DNA from: Defluviitaleaceae bacterium
GTDB taxonomy: Bacteria > Bacillota > Clostridia > Lachnospirales > WRAX01
DNA length: 9,453 nt
Direction of reading: 5' to 3'
NCBI GenBank assembly: GCA_009781815.1
Contig: WQVB01000033.1
Span: 1-9,453 of the forward strand
Both the position numbers and the translations under genes were made by a program. This document shows, piece by piece, positions 6,194 through 9,453 of this stretch; within the stretch, counting starts at the first letter, position 1, and the number at the start of each line of letters is the position of its first letter. A model generated the notes under the pieces. It did not search any database. It was given only the letters and a program-made list of their open reading frames with translations, and was not told the DNA's origin.

Positions 6194-6324
6194 GAGTGGA
6201 CAAAACGAACGCCTATCGTCATCCTGAACTTGATTCAGGATCCCCTTCCTTCCCAATACATTCAGGGAGGAAGGGGATTGCGGATCAAGTCCGCAATGAC
6301 ATTAGGTGTGGGCTTTGTCCACTC
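6194..6324. repeat. Chimeric palindromic element: family A-like left arm, family B right arm
   Basis: The terminal repeats GAGTGGACAAA (6194-6204) and TTTGTCCACTC (6314-6324) are perfect. The left hairpin (6218-6242) has stem ATCCTGAA/TTCAGGAT around CTTGA. The right hairpin (6276-6300) has stem ATTGCGGA/TCCGCAAT around TCAAG. The core pairs CCCCTTCCTTCCC with GGGAGGAAGGGG. The ends match those of the element at 92-261. Reading through it on plus gives a spurious peptide with ILNLIQDP, which is why it should not be called as a gene. Confidence 0.82.
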
Positions 6325-6360
6325 CCTAAAAACCAGCCTCTTGACCTAAGAGGCTGGTTT
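6325..6360 (-). terminator. Intrinsic terminator, oriented for the minus strand
   Basis: AAACCAGCCTCTT (6330-6342) pairs perfectly over 13 bp with AAGAGGCTGGTTT (6348-6360) around GACCT. On the minus strand the stem is followed by TTTTTA, so it most likely ends transcripts from the lipoprotein genes, whose last stop is about 250 bp upstream at 6610. Confidence 0.8.
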
Positions 6361-6411
6361 AATGAAATATTTTAATCCTAATAGACCTACAGCGAAACGA
6401 CCTTCATACTT

Positions 6412-6522
6412 CCTACTCGTCATCCTGAGCTTGACTCAGGATCTATGTGGATTAGTGCATGTCTTAATTAGGACTGTCCTTCTCCAACTAGATCCTGAGT
6501 CAAGCTCAGGATGACGAGTAGG
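6412..6522. repeat. Palindromic element, family A, compact intact copy
   Basis: The arms form a long perfect inverted repeat, starting CCTACTC-GTCATCC on the left and ending GGATGAC-GAGTAGG on the right. Each arm is itself a hairpin with stem ATCCTGAG/CTCAGGAT (6419-6444 and 6490-6515). The core has no insert and contains the CCTTCTCCAA module. To its right, TTTCGCAACAGATCTAATGACGAA (6550-6573) is a flanking module also seen near 7632-7652, 7811-7829 and 9215-9236. Together with the element at 6194-6324 and the terminator, this fills the 498-bp spacer; I see no gene in it. Confidence 0.85.
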
Positions 6523-6609
6523 GGAAATAGCGCGGCTTATCTATAATGATTTCGCAACAGATCTAATGACGAATGAGGGATGTCGGTGTATTTTGTACAC
6601 TTCTAGTTG

Positions 6610-7548
6610 CTATCTTGTAAGCCCTGCGTAGATGGTTTCTAGGTTAAAACGCATCATTTCGTAATAGGTTGGGGCAGGGCCGCTTGGCTCTGAAATTGAA
6701 TCGGTAAAAATTGTTGCAAAAACCTCCACGCCTGTTTCTGTCGAGATTTGGTTGATATATTGGTCATCTATGCTGCTTTCGGCGAAAAGAGAGCGTACAT
6801 TTGAGGCGTTAACGGCGTTTATAAGGGCTATCATCTGCTCTGGCGTGCCTTCTTCTTCGGCGTTTAGCTCCCAGATATATGCCACATTAAGGCCATACAC
6901 CTCTGCAAAATATCTAAAAGCACCTTCAGAGGTTACAAGTATTCTCTCATCATCTGGTATGTTGTCAAACCTGCCTATCCACTCATTATGAAGGGCTAGG
7001 AGCTTGCTTGTATATGCCTCTGCATTGGCTTGAAAAATGGGGGCATGCTCTGGAGAAAAATCGCTTAAGACGCTTGTGATATTGTTTACATAAGCGATGC
7101 CATATAATAGGTTTAGCCAAGCGTGAGGGTCTTCATAAGCTTCTAAGCCCTCTGTTTGCAGCAATAGAGGGGTGATGCCTGCGGTTACTCTAAAATAATC
7201 AACGCCAGCAACTTGACTTGTGCTTGACATAAGGTTTGCAAACCAATCACCATCTGTTTCAAGGTTTAAACCGTTGTAAAAGATAATGTGGGCATTAGAA
7301 GCCGCCATCATGTCTGACGGCAAAATATGGTGGTCTTCAGGGTTTTGACCGATGGGTACGATGGTGTAAACATCTACCAAATCACCAGCTATTTGATGCA
7401 CCATATCTGCTATGATTGAGAATGTTGCTACAACTTGGATGCGGTCGTTAGTTGATGGGGTTGTGTCGCCGTTGTCGCTGTTGCCCCCGCAGGCTACTAA
7501 AATGAACGTGAGGGATAGTGCTAATAATCCGTAAAAAACTTTTTTCAT
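6610..7548 (-). CDS. Metal ABC transporter substrate-binding lipoprotein, copy 1 (PsaA/MtsA class)
   Basis: This 312-residue lipoprotein captures a divalent metal outside the membrane for an ABC importer (cluster A-I). The signal peptide ends in lipobox LVAC with lipidated Cys20. ATG7548 follows AAAGGAG; a longer reading frame back to 7584 lacks a ribosome binding site. The third metal ligand is Glu208 in VTSEGAFRYF and the fourth Asp283 in IFTDSI, as in the Mn-type PsaA, not the His of Zn-type ZnuA; the YIWELNAEEEGTP segment is also PsaA-like. His142 in DPHAW is the second ligand. The usual GxDPH first ligand is instead NPEDHH, with His73 displaced by two residues. About 78% identical over the mature part to copy 2 (hand count). 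It lies 334 bp downstream of copy 2 across a large inverted repeat. Confidence 0.92.
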   Translation of the reverse strand: MKKVFYGLLALSLTFILVACGGNSDNGDTTPSTNDRIQVVATFSIIADMVHQIAGDLVDVYTIVPIGQNPEDHHILPSDMMAASNAHIIFYNGLNLETDGDWFANLMSSTSQVAGVDYFRVTAGITPLLLQTEGLEAYEDPHAWLNLLYGIAYVNNITSVLSDFSPEHAPIFQANAEAYTSKLLALHNEWIGRFDNIPDDERILVTSEGAFRYFAEVYGLNVAYIWELNAEEEGTPEQMIALINAVNASNVRSLFAESSIDDQYINQISTETGVEVFATIFTDSISEPSGPAPTYYEMMRFNLETIYAGLTR

Positions 7549-7576
7549 AAAATACTCCTTTAAATTTTGATTTGTG

Positions 7577-7592
7577 GCGGACAAAAATCCGC
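7577..7592. other. Small hairpin upstream of lipoprotein copy 1
   Basis: GCGGA (7577-7581) and TCCGC (7588-7592) flank a six-base A-rich loop about 30 bp upstream of the start codon. It lies between the repeat element at 7601-7846 and the ribosome binding site. It may be a remnant of a B-type stem (TGCGGA) or a leader structure. I see no convincing promoter in this stretch. Confidence 0.35.
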
Positions 7593-7600
7593 ATATACCT

Positions 7601-7846
7601 CAAGTCTACCTTGAGTTTGACGTGATGTCATTAGACTTATTGCGAAATTAATCCTAGTCGTCATCCTGAGCCCTTGGTCTCCCTGCTGCCGCAGGCAGAA
7701 GGGTAAGACTTGACTCAGGATCTAATTGGAGAAGGGCACAGCCCTAATTAAGGCATGTGCTATCATACATAGATCCTGAGTCAAGCTCAGGATGACATTA
7801 TGGAAAAGAATAATTTCGCAACAAGTCTATTCTCAAGGTAGACTTG
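7601..7846. repeat. Nested palindromic element between the two lipoprotein genes
   Basis: There are three nested levels. The outermost is a perfect 15-bp inverted repeat CAAGTCTACCTTGAG (7601-7615) / CTCAAGGTAGACTTG (7832-7846). Inside are TAGACTTATTGCGAAATTA (7632-7650) and its inverted copy (about 7811-7829). Innermost is a family A pair: left hairpin 7660-7723 with a 38-nt insert at the loop (7671-7708), right hairpin 7771-7796 intact. The core carries the CCCTTCTCCAATT module in reverse, so the whole unit is inverted relative to the element at 2569-2726. This accounts for nearly all of the spacer. Confidence 0.85.
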
Positions 7847-7882
7847 GACGCGATGGTATATTTTCTTTATAATTTAGTTGTA

Positions 7883-8821
7883 TTATCTTGTAAGGCCTGC
7901 GTAGATTGTTTCTAGGTTAAAACGCATCATTTCATAATATGTGGCGGCTGGGCCATTTGCCTCCGAAAGGGAGCAAGCGAAGATTGTTGCAAAAACCTCC
8001 ACACCCGTTTCGGCTGATATTTGATTCATATATTGTGGGTCTGCACTATTCTCAACAAAAAGCGAGCGTACGCTTGATGCGTTAACAATGTTTATAAGGG
8101 CTATCATCTGCTCTGGCGTGCCTTCTTCTTCTGCGTTTAATCCCCAAACATAGGCTACATTAACGCCATAAACCTCTGCAAAGTATCTAAAAGCACCCTC
8201 CGTTGTTACAAGAAGCCTTTCATCATTTGGTATGGTGCTAAACCTGCCCAGCCACTCGTTATGAAGGGCGAGGAGCTTGCTGGTTAGGGCATCTGCATTG
8301 GCTTGGAAGGTATGGGCATGCTCTGAGGAGAAGTCGCTTAGGGTGCTTGCGATATTATTTATATATATGATGCCGTTTAGGATGTTTAACCAAGCGTGAG
8401 GGTCTTCATAAGCTTCTAAGCCTGCTGCTTGCAAGAAAAGAGGCGTAACGCCTTCGCTTGCTCTAAAATAATCAACACCAGCAACCTGGCTTGTGCTGGA
8501 CATAAGGTTTGCGAACCAATCGCCCCCTGTTTCGTGGTTTAGACCGTTGTAGAATATGATATCGGCGTTTGCAACCGCCATCATGTCTGATGGTAAAATG
8601 TCGTGGTCTTCAGGCTCTTCGCCTATTGGCACTATTGTGTAAATCTCAACTAGGTCTCCGCCTACTTGATGCACCATATCAGCTATGACCGAAAATGTGG
8701 CTACAACTTGGATGCGGTCGTTGTTTGTGGAGGAGGTGTTGCTGTTGTCGTTATTGCCTCCGCAGGCTGCTAAAGCAAATATAAGTGATAATCCTAATAA
8801 GCTGTAAAAAAACTTTTTCAT
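7883..8821 (-). CDS. Metal ABC transporter substrate-binding lipoprotein, copy 2, with Asp-to-Cys ligand change
   Basis: This tandem paralogue of the gene at 6610-7548 has the same length (312 residues) and lipobox (LAAC, Cys20). ATG8821 is preceded by AAAGGAGA; the reading frame back to 8887 runs into repeat sequence and is rejected. It has the PsaA-type features: EDPHAW with His142, VTTEGAFRYF with Glu208, and NAEEEGTPEQ. The first ligand region is EPEDHD (His73). The notable change is at residue 283, where the conserved Asp ligand (TDS in copy 1) is Cys (ACS). The codon TGC at 7975-7973 was checked directly. A softer ligand could shift metal preference or impair binding. It lies 440 bp downstream of the permease gene across repeats. 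Similar 3' flanks suggest that the duplication included a little non-coding DNA. Confidence 0.92.
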   Translation of the reverse strand: MKKFFYSLLGLSLIFALAACGGNNDNSNTSSTNNDRIQVVATFSVIADMVHQVGGDLVEIYTIVPIGEEPEDHDILPSDMMAVANADIIFYNGLNHETGGDWFANLMSSTSQVAGVDYFRASEGVTPLFLQAAGLEAYEDPHAWLNILNGIIYINNIASTLSDFSSEHAHTFQANADALTSKLLALHNEWLGRFSTIPNDERLLVTTEGAFRYFAEVYGVNVAYVWGLNAEEEGTPEQMIALINIVNASSVRSLFVENSADPQYMNQISAETGVEVFATIFACSLSEANGPAATYYEMMRFNLETIYAGLTR

Positions 8822-8861
8822 GATATTCTCCTTTTTGAACCCATCTTTATCTACCCTTCCC

Positions 8862-9042
8862 GTCATCCCAAGCTCACGCCATTCCAATCTACCCCTGTAG
8901 GGAATGGATCCTTGGCTGACTTGCAGCTTGCCTGCAACAAAAGCTTATCCATTCCGTCTCATCTTACTTAAGTATAGAGAGGTGCAAACCCAATAGCGGA
9001 ATGGATAAATCCATTCCCTACAAATAGAATTGGAATGGCGTG
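8862..9042. repeat. Palindromic element with GGAATGGAT arms (family D)
   Basis: Perfect 14-bp terminal repeats CACGCCATTCCAAT (8875-8888) and ATTGGAATGGCGTG (9029-9042). Inner arms are GTAGGGAATGGAT (8898-8910) and ATCCATTCCCTAC (9009-9021). Each side forms its own hairpin: GGAATGGAT...ATCCATTCC at 8901-8955 with a loop beginning CCTTGGCTGA, and GGAATGGAT-A-ATCCATTCC at 8998-9017. The left edge (8862-8878, GTCATCCCAAGCTCACG) resembles the truncated unit at 2379-2395. Confidence 0.78.
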
Positions 9043-9061
9043 TTGCGGACTTGATCCGTAA
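9043..9061. repeat. Solo B-type hairpin
   Basis: TTGCGGA (9043-9049), loop CTTGA, TCCGTAA (9055-9061) forms a 7-bp stem with one G-U pair. It is a single family B arm without an inverted partner nearby, and is followed by TAGACT as in the flanking modules of other elements. Confidence 0.65.
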
Positions 9062-9082
9062 TAGACTCGCCTCTAAGTCCTC

Positions 9083-9194
9083 CTAAGTCGTCATCCCGTG
9101 CTTGACACGGGATCTATGTATGATAGTGTACAACCCCATTTAGGGCTGCCCTTCTCCAATTAGATCCCGCGTCAAGCACGGGATGACGACTAGG
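9083..9194. repeat. Palindromic element, family C (stem CCCGTG/CACGGG)
   Basis: The left hairpin 9090-9115 has stem ATCCCGTG/CACGGGAT with loop CTTGA. The right hairpin 9162-9187 is the inverted copy with one mismatch (ATCCCGCG). The core is homologous to family A cores (ATCTATGTATGATAGTG and GGGCTGCCCTTCTCCAATT) although the stem differs. Right of it, TTCGTTACAAGCCTAATGACGAA (9215-9237) is the shared flanking module. With family D it fills the 439-bp spacer between copy 2 and the permease gene. Confidence 0.82.
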
Positions 9195-9260
9195 GGAGTT
9201 TAATGCCCTTTGGCTTCGTTACAAGCCTAATGACGAAAGGCGGATGGTGGTGGATGTGGT

Positions 9261-9453
9261 TTATACGTTTGAGTTGTTTTTAATTTGAAATATTAAGCCT
9301 TTTTTAGGGGCGAATATTAAAGCTAGGGTGAAGATGATAGCCAGCGTGAGGACGATGCTTGCCCCCGCTGGAAAGTTAAAGGTGATGCTAAAAAACATGC
9401 CTATAAAAGACGCCACGGTGCCTATGGTTGTTGACAGCACAAGCATAACGGGC
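9261..9453 (-). CDS. Metal ABC transporter permease, C-terminal end (partial)
   Basis: Only the last 64 residues are in the window; the gene continues beyond 9453. The segment begins PVMLVLSTTIG, followed by FIGMFFSITFNFPAGASIVLTLAIIFTLALIFAP and a short charged tail. This is the usual end of an ABC-3 family permease (ZnuB/PsaC/MntB type): a membrane helix, a short loop with the F/L-P-x-G-A-x-I-V-L signature, and the last helix. It would form the membrane channel of the importer served by the two lipoproteins downstream on the same strand. No intrinsic terminator is evident between the stop at 9261 and lipoprotein copy 2. Confidence 0.82.
   Translation of the reverse strand, partial: PVMLVLSTTIGTVASFIGMFFSITFNFPAGASIVLTLAIIFTLALIFAPKKGLIFQIKNNSNV

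Noticed and set aside
6101..6349. 82-codon plus-strand reading frame between the YtaF-like gene and the terminator
   Set aside because: It translates the chimeric repeat (peptide ILNLIQDP, a known artefact of this repeat type), has no ribosome binding site, and runs antisense into the YtaF start region.
6412..6522. Family A element as a complete transposon
   Set aside because: It has no coding capacity, and I could not identify convincing target-site duplications; I leave it as a repeat, not an insertion sequence.
8822..8887. Longer N terminus of lipoprotein copy 2
   Set aside because: It would put 22 charged residues before the signal peptide and runs into repeat DNA; ATG8821 has its own AAAGGAGA site and matches copy 1.
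24..9187. CRISPR array
   Set aside because: The repeats are dispersed between genes, in inverted pairs, with no regular spacing or unique spacers of constant length, and there are no cas genes.

Overview
The window looks like chromosomal DNA of a low- to mid-GC Gram-positive anaerobe (Bacillota, probably Clostridia). The support is strong AGGAGG-type ribosome binding sites, lipobox-type substrate-binding proteins, a YtaF-like membrane protein of the kind found in spore formers, intrinsic terminators, and a NiCo (czcD-type) riboswitch. I cannot name the species.

Layout. Positions 1-261 hold dispersed palindromic repeats. A sigma-A promoter (280-308), a NiCo riboswitch aptamer (about 316-403) and an overlapping terminator (388-423) control a P1B-4 metal-export ATPase (458-2341). 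A 440-bp repeat-filled gap follows. Next is a two-gene unit, an alpha/beta-hydrolase-fold protein with a degenerate nucleophile elbow (2783-3613) and an SRPBCC-fold protein (3637-4116), closed by a terminator. A MerR-type promoter with a 19-bp spacer and a 14-bp palindrome drives a MerR regulator (4234-5013), overlapped by a small four-helix membrane protein (4994-5443). A bidirectional terminator separates this pair from a convergent MntP/YtaF-family gene on the minus strand (5479-6111). The rest is minus strand: two tandemly duplicated metal-binding lipoproteins of the PsaA/MtsA class (6610-7548 and 7883-8821), and the 3' end of what looks like their ABC permease (9261-9453). The order of transcription is permease, lipoprotein 2, lipoprotein 1.

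Common theme. Much of the window concerns divalent transition metals: a riboswitch-controlled Co/Ni (or Fe) exporter, an ABC importer with two binding proteins of Mn/Fe type, and a member of the MntP/YtaF family. The hydrolase/SRPBCC and MerR/membrane pairs are not obviously metal-related.

The most unusual content is in the spacers. At least 16 short hairpins share the architecture GTCAT-stem-CTTGA-stem, with several different stem sequences whose arms change together. Most occur as inverted pairs, forming MITE-like or BIME-like units. Three of the hairpins have a 30-38 nt insert at the same place, just before the CTTGA loop. In two of them, which belong to different stem families, the insert is the same CCTTGGTTGAGCC...GAAA module, and a related copy lies in a repeat core. 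Other points to check are a Cys in place of the Asp metal ligand in one lipoprotein, and the missing serine nucleophile in the hydrolase.
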